Source of the DNA: Acidobacteriota bacterium
GTDB lineage: Bacteria; Actinomycetota; Thermoleophilia; Gaiellales; Gaiellaceae
Reading direction: 5' to 3'
Assembly (NCBI GenBank): GCA_028876365.1
Contig: JAGWRZ010000131.1
Span: 1-50,426 of the forward strand
Length of the DNA: 50,426 nucleotides
The position numbers were made by a program, and so were the translations under genes. Every line of letters begins with the position of its first letter. The stretch's first letter is position 1. Under the pieces are notes generated by a model. The model saw nothing but the letters and a program-made list of their open reading frames with translations, made no database searches and was not told the origin of the DNA. Positions 1 to 12,500 of the stretch are shown one piece after another.

Positions 1-1
1 C

Positions 2-361
2 TCCGCGGCGCAGGTCTTCGCCCTCCTCAAGGGGACGGTGCAGAGCGGCATCCTGAACATCCCCGCGGCGCTCGCCGCTCCCTCGCCGCCGAACGACTCG
101 CGGGAGCCGAACGACACCGTCGCCGAGGCGAGGCTGCTGCCGGCGCTGACGACGAAGGCGCATCCGTCGGCGCGGATCGCCGGCACGCTCGACGCCGTCA
201 AGGACCCGCGCGACCTGTACCGGATCTTCGTGCCCCCGCACAAGCGCGTACGCCTGACGGTGCGCGGCCCCGTCGCGGCCCGCGTCGTCGGCTCCTACGT
301 CCAGGTGACGCTGCGCGGCGTCGCGAGCGGCGCCTACGTGCTCTCGGTCACGTCCGGCTGA
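2..361 (+). CDS. C-terminal fragment of probable subtilisin-like (S8) secreted protease with PPC-like tail (5' end outside window)
   Basis: The frame is open from base 2 (SAAQVFALLKGTVQSGILNIPAALAA...), a subtilase-like C-terminal end, followed by a PPC-like segment 'SREPNDTVAEARLL...DPRDLYRIFVPPHKRVRLTVRG...YVLSVTSG'. Stop TGA at 359-361. Confidence 0.5.
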   Translation, partial: SAAQVFALLKGTVQSGILNIPAALAAPSPPNDSREPNDTVAEARLLPALTTKAHPSARIAGTLDAVKDPRDLYRIFVPPHKRVRLTVRGPVAARVVGSYVQVTLRGVASGAYVLSVTSG

Positions 362-594
362 GCAGGTCGTTCGCCCAGTTCAGCATCCGCGCCTGATAAG
401 CGGCGCTGATGCCGCCGGCGGGCGGGTACTGCAGATAGGTGATGAACTGGTTGATCTTCGCGCGCATGTTCGCGCTCGAGCTGCCGGCCGCCTTGATCAC
501 CTGCTGGATCTGCGTGACGAGCGTCGACCCGAACGAGACGCTGATCCAACCGCGCGCGACGCCGTCGTTGATCGCGTTGAGGATGCCCTGCGCG
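348..594 (-). other. C-terminal helical domain of giant protein (FIMAH-like from memory)
   Basis: 'TAQGILNAINDGVARGWISVSFGSTLVTQIQQVIKAAGSSSANMRAKINQFITYLQYPPAGGISAAYQARMLNWANDLLSRT': helical pattern with hxxFixxL...GxIsxxxAxxLxxWAnxLL, after Ig-like domains. Confidence 0.45.
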
Positions 595-3500
595 GTCGGG
601 TGGATCGTGAACGTGATCGTCTTCGTCGTCAGGTTGCCGGCGTTGTCGACGGAGCTGATCGTGACCGTGTGCGAGCCCGCCAGCAAGAGGTCGACGTCGA
701 TCGTGCCGCCGCTCGCGGAGATCGTCTGGCCTTCGATCGCGCCGCTCGTCGAGCGGATGCCGTTCAGGTCGGTCGCGATCCAGCTGAGCGTGATCTTCGC
801 ACCGATGTCGTAGTAGGCGCCGTTGGTCGGAGCGGAGAGCGTCGGCGTGAGCGCCGGAGGCGTCCGGTCGAGAACGACCTGACGGCTCGTCAGCACGTAG
901 TTGCCGGCCTTGTCGGCCACCTGGACGACGACGGTGTAGGTGCCGTCGGGCGACGGCAGCGTTGCGTTGTACGAGCTCGCGTACGCCTGCCATGCGGTCC
1001 AGGTGGCGCCGCCGTCGTACGAGATGCGCATCTGGGAGAGGCCGCTGCCACCGGGATTGTCGGCATACGTCAAGGCGAGCGTGACCGCAGGGTTGTTCGT
1101 CAGCGTCGTGCTCGGCGTGAAGCCTCCGGTCGGGGGCGCCGTGTCGAGTGTCTCGGTCGCCGTGGACGCGCCGACCGGCGATTGGCTGCCGACGACCGGG
1201 TCCTGCTGATAGGCCGACAGGTAGTACACGCCGTCCGTGTTGCCGCTGAAGTCGAGCGTGACGACGAGCTGGCCCATGGAGTTGAAGTAGCCGTCGCCGG
1301 TGAGCGGGTACCCGGGCCCGTCGAGCTCCCAGTTCACGTAGAAGCCCGGCGCGCCGCTGAGCACGATGGACGAGGTCTTGATTCCGGCGAGACCGACGTA
1401 GCCCGGCTGCGCCAGCCCGACCGAGCCCGGGATGACCGTGTTCTTGACGACCGAGGTCGAGCCGGGAGCGCTCGTCTTGCCGCCGAGCGTCAGCGTCGCT
1501 GTCGCCGTGACCGTCCCGTCGGGAAGCGAGGAGACGTCGACGAGGATCGAGAGGTTCCCGTCGTTCCCGATGACGCCGCCGCCGGTCACCGACTTGCCGC
1601 CGCTCGAGAGCGTGTAGCCCACCGTCGCGCCGATCGCGCCGCTGACGACGATCGGGGCGAGCGTCTGGTCGCCGTTGGAGACGAACGGCGCCATCGCGAC
1701 GATCGGCGCTGCCGGCGCCGCCGTGACGGCCGCGCCTCCGCCTGCGGGCGGATCCGTGCCGGGGGCCTGGAAGACGACCGTGCCGGAGGTGCGGAGGACG
1801 TCACGCTGGACGCCCGGCGAGTTGCCGGCCTGCGGGTCGCGCGGCCTGCCCCTCTGGTCGCCCCACGCGGCGTCGTGCTGAAGGACGAGGCCGAGCTCGC
1901 CGAACGGCTCGCCGTTCCGCGTCGGGTCGCTGCCGTACTGCGCGGCGAGGTACGGGTCGGCGCCTTCGCTCGCCGACAGCGCGTACAGGTACTCGGGCAG
2001 CTGCGGCTGCACGGTGCGGCTCACTGTGGCCATCCCGAACGGCGCGAACGGCGTCAGGTAGCTGTCGTACTCGCCCGTCCAGTCGATCAGGCGGTCGCCG
2101 CCGGTGTTGGCGAGCAGGACGTCGCGACCGGCGCCGCCGTACGCGATGTCCTCGTACGACGGGTTCGTGTCGGTGCCGACGTTGGTGACGCTGCCGCCCG
2201 TCGTCAGGACGTCGTCCGCGTTCAGGTAGTCGTTGCCCCAGCCGCCGAACATGACGTCGCGTCCGGTACCGCCGACGAGCCAGTCGTTGCCCATGTCACC
2301 GAACAGCGCGTCGTTGCCGTCCGTCGGCGTGTTCAGGTACGGCGCGGAGATCGCGTATGTCGTGTCGGCCGGGCCCTCGGTCGAGTCGAAGTTCAGGAAC
2401 CACTGGTCACCGCCGGCCGCGGTCTTGTTCAGCGAGCCGTCCGCGTTGAGCGTGATCTCCCGGAACGGGTCGTTCGGGTCGTACTGCGCCTGGTAGGTCA
2501 GCGTCGGGCTGTAGCCGAGCGCGTTGCCGGGGTTGAATGGATGGTTGAAGTCCGTCCGGATGTGCGCCTGCAGCAGTGTGCCGTTGATGTCGTAGTTGTT
2601 CGCATACGAGACGGGCAGCGCCTCTGCGCCCGACATCGCGTCGTCGCCGGCGCCGCCGTGGAGCGCGTCGTTGCCGAGGCCGCCGTACATGATGTCGTTC
2701 GCGTAGACCGGCCGCGGCGAGTTCGTGCCCGGCACCGCATGGCTCGGGTCGAGATTGTCGGGCGTCTCCGCGGCCGTGTAGAGCAGGGCGCCGCCCACGT
2801 TGATGACGGCCTCCTGCATCGTCCCCGGCGTCGAGATGAGCTGATTCGCAGTCTCGCCCGCCGGCACGGCCGGGATCCCGTACAGCGGCTCCGCGGTGCC
2901 GTCGCGGCTGACGAAGAGCCGGCCGTCGTCGCCGAGCATGCCGTCCTCGCCCGTGCCGCCCGACATCCAGTCGTTGCCGTAGCCGCCGATGATCACGTCG
3001 TTCTGCGCGTCGCCGAAGAGGACGTCGTTGCCGGCGCCGCCGTAGATGAAGTCGTCGCCGTTCTCACCGTGGATCTCGGAGCCCGCCGCCTGGCCCGCGA
3101 TCGGGGCGACCTGGTACCAGCTCGCAGGCCCCGTCCCGATGTCGCCCGGAACGATCGGCGTGCAGGTCGTCGACGTCGTGCAGCCGCTCGTCAGGCCCGC
3201 ATAGTCGGGACCGCCCGGCGTGTAGTCGAGAAGCGTGATCGCGCGCGGGATGATGTGCTCGGTCGGCGAATAGGTGTCGTAGGCGAACTGGAGGAAGCCG
3301 GTCGAGGCCGCGCCGTTCGTCCCGACGAGCCGGACGATGTCGCCGTTGTTCGCGACGATCGCGTCGGAGTCGTGCGCGTGCGCATTCGGCGTGCTCGGGC
3401 CGTAGTCGTTGCGGCTGATGTCCGTGCCGGAGCCGCCGAAGATGAGGTTCGGGAGGTCGGGCCGCTGCGACGGGTCGGTCAGCGTGAACAGGTTCGAGCT

Positions 3501-6500
3501 TCCGCCGATGATGTCGTCCTGGCCCTGGTTGCCGAAGATGACGTCGCTTCCGCCGCCGCCCTCGATGTAGTCGCTGCCGTCGACGCCCTTCCAGTTGTCC
3601 TGCGACGGGTGGATCTGGAGGTTGTCGCCGGAGTCGCGGCAGGCGCCGACGAGCTGCGCGAAGTTCCAGTTGTCGCGGCCGACCGTCCCGGATAGGCACG
3701 TGAGCGGCGTGGTCGTCAGAGTCGCGAACGGAGCGGGCAGCGAGCCGTCGCCCTGGATGACGTCGTTCCCGAGCTGGCCGAAGATCTGGTCGTCGGCGGG
3801 GCCGCCGGCGATGTAGTCGTTGCCGTAGATCTGCGCCGCGCCGGTGACGGCCTGGATGGCGTACGACTCGTACAGGTTCATGATCTGGTACTCGGCCCAG
3901 TCGGGCGCGTAGTTCGGGACGTTGAGGCCGTCGCCGTCGCGATAGGTCTGCGCGACGCCGTTGTTCAGCGCCTGACCGAAGGTCGCGCCGGTGGCCGTGC
4001 TGTAGATCTGCGTCCCGGTCAGAGCCTGGAAGCGCGGGTTCGTGATGTCGCCGGTGACGCCCGGCCGAACATCGCGCCGCTGGAGCTGGACGGCGTCGCC
4101 GAAGATCAGGTCGTCGGCGGAGCCGCCGTCGATCGCGTCGTTCCCGGCGCCGCCGATGAGGATGTCCTCTCCGCCGTTGCCGTACAGCGTGTCGTTCCCG
4201 CCGCCGACCTGCCCGGAGGTGAGGTCGCGCGAGTACACCCAGCGCGGATCGACGAACGGCGTGCCGAGGGTCGCGCCCTGCGCGTCGATGACGTCGCCGC
4301 GCCCGCCGAAGCCGAACTGCGCGAGAAGCGTGTCGCTGCCGGGGCCGGTCGTGTACTGCACGACTCCGAGGTCTCCGAAGATGACGTCGTTGCCTTGGCC
4401 GCCCTGGATCTCGTCGTTCCCGAACCCGCCGATGATGACGAGCGGAAGCGTCGAGAGGTGCGCGTCGACGACGTCGTTGTCGGTCATGCCCGGCCAGTTC
4501 TGGAGCGAGTGCGAGACGGCGTCGCCGGTCGCCGGGCCGCCGGAGGTGTCGAGGACGAAGAAGCCGTCGGCGCCCTGCTGGAGGTTCACCGTGACGTTGT
4601 CGTTGCCGAGGCCGGTGTCGAGGATCGTCGTCGTCCGCTGCCCGCCGAGCCCGGTGCCGTCCGGCTTCGTCGCGTCGATGTACACGGTGTCGGCGCCGAA
4701 GCCCGTCCAGTAGTTGACCCCGTCGTAGAGGTTGCCGGTGGTGACGTAGGAGATGCCCGGCTTGCCCGCGCGCGTCAGGTAGACGTCGGCGCCGCCGGCG
4801 AGGCCGGTGGTGAGGTAGTCGGCGCCGTCGGTCAGCGAGCGCGTGATCGCCCACGTGTCCGGATTCGACGACGCCTCGTCGCTCACGAACAGGCGGTCGC
4901 GGCCGGTGCCGAGGTTGAGGTTCAGCGCGCCGCGGAAGTCGTCGAGGTTGCCCGTGAGGAAGTCGAAGCTGCTGAGCGCCGTCGGGCCGCCGCACTGCGA
5001 CGTGCTCGCGTTCGGCCCGTTCCACGAGCACTGGTCGAGGTTGGCATCCGACGACAGGTACACGTGGCTGTCGCCCGCGTGCAGGTTGACGTTCGTCTGC
5101 GCGACGCCGCCGAGGAGGTTGAAGCCGTTGCTCCCCTGCGTCGTGCCCTGGACGTTGAAGACGTCCGAGCCGGATCCGGTGTCGACGTTGACGTTCTCGA
5201 AGCCGTAGTAGTCGATGCCGTCCATCCGAGTCGTGAAGGTCGCCGTACCGCCAGAGAGCGTGCTGTCGATGACCGCGACCGAGTCGAGGCCCTGGCCGAA
5301 GTTGGTCTTCCGCAGCTGGCCCTGGAAGCTGAGGACGTAGACGTCCTGGTTCAGGTACCCGCTCGGATAGCGGTCGACGATGACGTCGAGCTTGTCGACG
5401 AGGAACGCCTGGATCGTCGGGTCGGAGCTCTCGCCGACGGCGACCGCGTTCTGGATCGTCTGCCGGAGCTGTTCCGCGCTCGCGTTGTACGGGATCGCGG
5501 CGGTCGTGTACGGCACGCCGTTGACGTGGAACTCGAGCGCATACGTGCCGGCCGTCGCGGAGACCGACAGCAGCTGCTCCTGATTCACCACGCTCGTGGA
5601 GGAGCCCGTCGTCCGGACGGTCACGACCGCCGTGCCGGCGACGGTCTGCGGCGTGCCGCCGCCGAGGACCTCGACGCTCTTCGTGAGGCTCGGCGTCGTG
5701 GTGAGCGGGTGGATCTGCGCGTCGCTCAGCGAGCCCTGGAAGCGGATCGTGTACACGTCGTCGTTCTGCTGCACGACGACGTTCGGGCCGGCGTCCCCGA
5801 CCGGCGCGATCGCCGGCAGCGCGTTGAGCGCGCCCTGGATCTGCGCGGCCGTCGCATTCCACGGGAGGAGCCCTGTCGTCTGCGTGGCGACGAGCGTGCC
5901 GGCGTTCGCGAGCGAGCCGGTGCTTCCGGCCCCGTTGTCCACGAAGCTCGTGCCCGAGGTCACCGTGGCGACGAGCGTGTTCTCCCCGCCCTCCGCCGTC
6001 CCGCGATAGACGTTGTACGAGCCGACCGGCACGGCGGTGATCGCGTTCCAGGTGAGCGACACGGCGCCGCTGTTCGCGGTCACGACGGAGATCTCGTTCG
6101 AGGGCAGCGACTCGTTCGCGCCGTTGACGCCGGTGACCTTGTAGTACCAGGTGCCCGCGTGCAGCGTCCCGGCGGACCCCTCCGTGCCGGTGAGGTTCGT
6201 CGGCGCCACGCCGTAGGTGTAGGTCAGCGTGTAGTTGCCCGAGGTGGCGTCGACGACGAGCTGCTGCGTCGCGTTCGGGTTCGGCATGTCGAGCCCGGTC
6301 AGCGACGTCGAGGTGAGGATCGCCGAGGCGTCCGCCGTCGCACCCTGGTCGTTGATGTTCAGGATGTCCGTCTCGCCGGCGCCGTTCGTCAGGCCGGCCG
6401 GATCGGTGCCGAGAAGCGCCTGCAGCCGGCCGCCGAGCGAGCCCGTGAAGTGGATCCGGTACACGTTGCCGTGGACCTGGACGTCGAGGTCGCTGGGGTT

Positions 6501-9500
6501 CAGCAGGCCGAGCGCGGCGGCGAGGATGCTCTGCACGCTGCCGGTGCCGGTGGCGGGGGCGTTCCACGCGATCGGGGCGGTGGCGATCGGCGTTCCGAGC
6601 TCGCCCGGATCGATGACGCCGTTGCCGTTCAGATCCGTCCACGGCGTGTAGGTGAGCACGTAGGAGCCGCCGGTCGCGTCGACGGTGAGCTGCTGGATCT
6701 CGTCGACGGCGTCGACCGCTGTGCCCTGCTTCGTCGAGCCGTTGACGAGGGCGACGACGTTCGCCTGCGGGCTGTCGCCGCTCGCCGTCAGCAGCGCGCC
6801 GATCTCGGAGAGCGTCTGGCTCGTGCTGCCCACGGCGCCGCTGCCGACGTTGAGCGTGTCGTTGCCGGCGCCGAGGTTCACGAACGTATGGCCGGTGATG
6901 CCCTTGACGTCGACGACGTCGTTGCCCGCGCCCGTGTCGATCCTCGTCAGAGGCGCGTCGACTCCCTGTGCGGTCGGCACGTTGGCGAACGTGTCGACGA
7001 CCACGTGGTTGTTGCCGGGGCCGAGCTGCAGCTGCAGGTCGCTGATGCCCTGGAACGTGATCCCGCCGGGCTCGTTCGCGCCGACCGGCCCGGCGCAGGC
7101 GTTGGCCTCGACGTTCGACGCGTCGATCTGCTGCGCGGGCCCGCCGATGCACCGGTTGCCGGCCATGCCGAAGCCGGTGATCCGGAACTGGTCGAGCGGC
7201 GCGATGTTGCCGTGCTCGTCGGCGGGGCCGAACTTGTTCGTGTCGTAGAAGATCTGGCCGGAGGCGAACGGGTTGTCGGTCCCCGGGTGCTGCGCGAGCC
7301 AGGCCGGGTCGTTGAACGAGGCCGGGTTCGCGTCGTCGTAGAGATACAGCAGGTTCGCCTGGGTCTTCTCGTCGACGAGCAGGTTCGGGTTCGTCGGCTG
7401 GAACGCATAGGTGCTGGCGGATGTCGGCGTCGACGCGTCGTTCGTGAACGGGCTGAACCAGGCCTTGTCGAGCGTGAGCACCCACGGGCCGGCGACTCCC
7501 TCGGGCGCGACCGCGCCGGTGACGATGCGGCTCTTGTTCTTCGCGGGCCCGCTCGTGATGAGGATCGTCTGGCCGACGAGCTGGCTCGGGTCGGTCGGGC
7601 CGAGCGGCGTCGTCGTGTCGCTCTGGACGCCGATGTTCTCCGGCGTCGCCGAGCCGTTGCCCGTGATCGTCGCCTGATAGACGGCGCCGTTCGCGGAGAC
7701 GGTGACGCCCCACGTCGGATGGATCGCCTGGATGAGCGTGCGGAGCGCGTTCTCGATCGTCACCGCGGGGGCATCCCAGGCGATCGGGCTGCTGAAGGAC
7801 CCGCCGTCGTAGTTGACCTCGAAGTTCCCGCCGATCGCGTTCACCTGAATGGACTGCACGGTGTTGTTCGTCCCGGTCTCCGGCGCGATGCTGATCGACG
7901 GCAGCTGGCTGTGCTCGATCGTGACCGTCGCGGCGATCGAGCCGTCGGTCGTGCCCGGGGTCGACGAGATGACATGCCCCATCGGCGGCGTGATGTTCGT
8001 CTCGCCGGGCAGCATGACCGGCTCGCGCTCGAGCAGGCCCGTGCGGTCCTGGCCCTCGCCGCCGTTGATGAAGAGCGGCCCCTGGATCGCGTTCAGCATG
8101 TCGAGCTCCGGCGCGAAGACATGCGTATCGCCGCCGTCGACGCGGTTGTTCTCGTGCGCGCGCACGTAGACCTTGACCGGGACGTTCCAGTCTCCGGCGT
8201 TGAACGACACCGGCACGCTCGCGCCCCAGGTGATGCCGTCGAGCGAGACGTCGAGCTGCTGCTGGTAGGAGACGATGCCGCCCGTCTCCGACGTCCGGGT
8301 CGGCTCTGCCTGCGCCATCACCGTCACGGTCTCGCCCGCCTGCGGAGCCTCGGTCAGCGACAGCGTGTACGAGTCCTGCAGCGGGAAGCCGGCGGCCGCC
8401 AGCGTGCTCGCGGACGGGTCGATCGCCGGGTTCTGGTATTCGACGACGTTCGTCGAGCCGTCGGGCGTGACGCCGTCCGTCCCGAGCTGCGTGACGGTGA
8501 CGCCGGCGTAGTGGTTGTCGCCGATCTGGACGGTCGACAGGTACGAGTAGTAGCCGAGGCCCGTCGCCAGCAGGTCGGACGGGTGGAAGCCGCGGATGAC
8601 GCCGTCGTCGACGCCGGCGACGTTCACGGTCTGGAACACGTTCCAGTTCGACTGGGTGAAGGTCAGCGTCTTGGTGTCGGGTGTTCCGTTGAACGAGAGC
8701 AGCCCGGACCCGTTGTCACCGATCGTGACGTTGTAGTTGCCGTACGAGTCGAGGAGAGCCGTCGACGGGGCCGACGAGAGGCGCACCTGCACCGGCGCCG
8801 AGGCGCCGCCCTGGGTCACGGCGGTCCCGCCGGAGGGCTCGAAGACGACGATCGAAGGCGTCGCCTGCGCGTACACCTTGACCTTCACCGACGGAAGCTC
8901 GACGCCCGAGAAGGTGTCGATCTCGTAGCCCGCGCCGAACTGCGGCTCGACCGCCCACGGGGACGAGAGCTTCAGCGTGCTCGGATCGATGGAGACCGTG
9001 GCGCCGGACGCGGCGAACTGGGCGTCGTTCGACAGGTACAGGGTCCCGAGCAGCTGGATCTGGAAGTTGCCGCCGCCGAGGTCGACGACGTGGCCGTTGC
9101 CGGCGCCGAGGAGGCTGTCGACCGCCGTCTGGATCGCGCCGAGGTTCGCCCCGACGCCGCTGAGAGTCGTGCCGCCGTAGCTCAGCGAGAAGGCGCTGCT
9201 CGCGCTCAGGTCTTCCACGTAGCTGCCGAGGATCATCGCGACCTGCCCCTGGGCCTCGGGGTCGCCGCTCGTGATCTTCAGGTGCTCGCCGCGGAGGCCC
9301 TCGGGCAGCGCCGCCGACGGCAGGTCGTTCTGGAACGCCGGCTGCTGCGAGGTGATGACCGCGTAGTCGTTCTGCGGGTTGGCCGGATCCTGCTCGATCG
9401 TGACGGCGCTCGCGACGTTGCCGACGATGTTCGCGCCCGTGCCGCTGACCGACACGGCGTTGTTGAAGGAGAGGTCGTTCGCGATCGTCTCGGCATGGAC

Positions 9501-12500
9501 GTCGACCGCGTAGTAGACGCGCTGCGGGATGTACCAGTTCGCCGGCGTGAACGTCAGCCCGACCGCGGTCGCCTGCGAGAAGCCGCCGTCGACGGTCGGC
9601 GTGACGGAGATCGCGGCGTTCGGCGACCCACCGCCGAGATTCGCCGTCATCGTGCTGACGTTCGTCTTGCCGACGGCGCCGCCGTCGAAGGTGATCGCGT
9701 ACGACGTCCCGGTCTGCGCGACGCTGACGGTGCCCGAGATGCCGGCGGTCGAGAGCATGCTGTCGACGGCGTCCTTGACGCTGCCGGGGCCCTCGGCCGG
9801 CGCGTCCCAGGAGAGGCTCGTCGTGGTGTAGGGGACGTTCGCGGTGATCGCGCCGTCGAGCGTCAACGAGAAGGTTCCCTGGCTGTCGTTCACGAGCGAG
9901 ACGACCTGGGTGGCGTTCTGGATGTTCTCCAGCGGTGTTCCGCCCGACTCGGCCGACTGCGGCGTCAGCCCGTTCGTCAGCAGGACGAGACCCTCGGGCG
10001 GCGTGACGGTGACGGTCGCGGTGTTCCCGAACGTGAGCGTTCCGGTGCCGCTCGCGGTCGCCGCGTTCGTGAGCATCAGCGTGTTGCCGTCGATGCCGGC
10101 CACGAGCGTCCCGGCAGCTATCCCGGTTCCGGCCACGGTCATCCCGGTTTGGATCTGCGGGAAGCCGTTCATGGTGACGGTCACGTTGGTCGAGCCCGAT
10201 GTCGTCGTGACGTTGTTGACCGTAGATGTGGCCGTATCCGGTGGTCGTGTCAGGACCACGTCGAAGTAGTTCTCGGTGCCGTTGGTCGTCAGGTACGTGC
10301 ACGTCACCGGAGTCGTGGTCGTGCAGCTGCTCGACTGCACGATCTGCTCGCCGGCGGAGTTCAGGATGACGACCGCGCCCGGCGTGTCGTTGTCGGAGAC
10401 GTTCGCCGAGATGCCGACGACCGGGAGTCCGTTGTAGCTGGACGTCACGACGGTGCTCTCGACGTTGTGCGTGATGATCCCGCTGTGCCCGAGCAGGTCG
10501 TTGGCGATGACGCCGTTGGCCGGTGTCGGGCCGAGGACGCTGACGAAGTCCGAGCCGAGGCCGCCGTCGATCTCGGTCGTGAAGCCGGCGCCGGTGCCGA
10601 GCACGAAGAAGCGGTCGTCGCCGGCGCCGCCGTCGATGACGAGCTTCTCGATGTTCACGAAGTTCACGAACAGGCCGGCGCCGAAGACGCCTGTCGGCGT
10701 GATGACGAAGTCGTCGTTGAACTCGGTGCCGATGACGATGACCGTGTCGTAGCCGTCGCCGCCGTCGATGTTCACCGGCGCATTCACCGCGTACTGGATC
10801 TTGTCGGCGCCGGCGCCGCCGCTCACGTCGGTCAGTGCGCGGTGATCCTCCTGCGACCCCGCGAGGGCGAACGCCTGGACGATGAAGGTGTCGTTGCCCG
10901 CGTCGCCGTTCAGGTTCAGGACGGCGAGGTTGTGGAAGACGATGAACTGGTCGTCGCCGATGTCGCCGTTGATCGTCATCGGGAAGGAGACGCCGTTGCT
11001 CAGCCAGCCCTGCGTCGTGTCGATCGTGGCGAAGACGTCCTGCGGCGCGACGCCGGCGAGCTGCGGAGTGCGGCGCGAGCGATACAGCTGGCCGATCTGG
11101 AAGAAGTCGTTGCCCTCGCCGCCGTTGATCGTGATCGGCGCGCGCGTGTCGTCGATGTAGAACTGGTCGTTGCCGTTCCCGCCGTTGACGGTGATGCCGC
11201 CCTTGAGATTGTCGTTGTAGTTCACGCGCTCGACCGGATCACCCGCGCTCGGAGTGAGCGGCGTGGGGCCGTTGATGAGGGCGACGAACGCGAGACCGTT
11301 CGAGGCCGTCGCCGCCCGCAAGAGGAATACATCCGGGAAGTCCGTGCCGTTGATCGTCAGGGCGTCGCCGGAGTCTCCGCCCGAGTCGAACACGTTGACG
11401 AGCGAGTTCGTGCGGCCGCCGATCATGTTGACCTGGTACGTGTCGTTACCGCTGCCGCCGTCGAGGGTCATGATCGCGTTCAGGCCGTTCGAGCGCAGCG
11501 AGGAGACGTTGCCGACGAGCGGGGCGACGGGCTGGCCGGCGGGCGGCGTGGCGAAGGCGATCGTGTAGATCCCGGGGGCGCTGCTCGTGACGGTGACGTT
11601 CGGGTTGCCGTTCGCGTCGGTGCCGATCGCGGGCAGCTCGACGAGCGCCGCCTGGACGTCCGCCGCGGAGGCATCGACGGCGAGCGGGATCGTCGTCTCG
11701 ACGGCCGTGACCATCGATGACGTCGGCGGCGCCCCGGCGTTCGGCGGCAGCCCGGAGATCTGGGCTGTGCCGTCGTCGAAGAAGCTGGCCGTGTTCGACG
11801 TGAAGTAGCCGGTCTCGCCGCCGGAGGACGTCCCGCGGTAGATCCGGTATCCGGTCGCGCCGACGACATCGCCCCAGTTGATCCGGACTCCGCCGTTGTT
11901 GTCCGGCGTCGTCGCCATCTCGCCCGACGGGAGCGACTCGACGTTCCCCGGCATGATGGCCGTGACCTCGTAGTAGTACGTCTGCTCCGTGAGCAGGCCG
12001 ACGGCGTTCGGGTCGAGCCCGAGGCCGAGCGGCCGCACGTAGTACCTGTAGTCGAGGCTGAACGTGTCGCCCGCGAGCGACTGGCCCGTGCCGGTCGTGA
12101 GCGTGATGGTCTGGCTCGAGCCATCGGTGGCGTTCTGCGTGACGAGGACGTTCGTCTGCAGGAGCGGCTGCGCCGCGTCGGCGAGGTTGCCGACGAACGT
12201 GATCGCGTAGGAGCCGTCGAGCGCGCTCCGGACGACCCCGACGTTCGGGTTCCCGTTGGTATCGCTGCCGATCGTGCTGAGGTTCTGGAGCGCGGCCTGG
12301 ACGCTGCAGTAGGTCGTCGTCTTGTCGGAGAGCGTCGTGCACTGCCCGGTCGCGGGCGCATCCCAGGCGATCGGGGTCGTGTACTGGCCCCGGAACGCGA
12401 GCTGGAACGTGCCGCCGGTGACGTTCGTGAGGGTGACGGTCTGCACCTCGTCCGTCGACGGTCCGCCCACCGTCTGCTCGTTGACGTTGATGTGCCCGAC

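Noticed and set aside
4395-11720. 2,441-aa plus-strand ORF
   Set aside because: Antisense shadow of the giant gene. R/D/V/A/G-rich with no domain pattern, while the minus strand has clear repeats.
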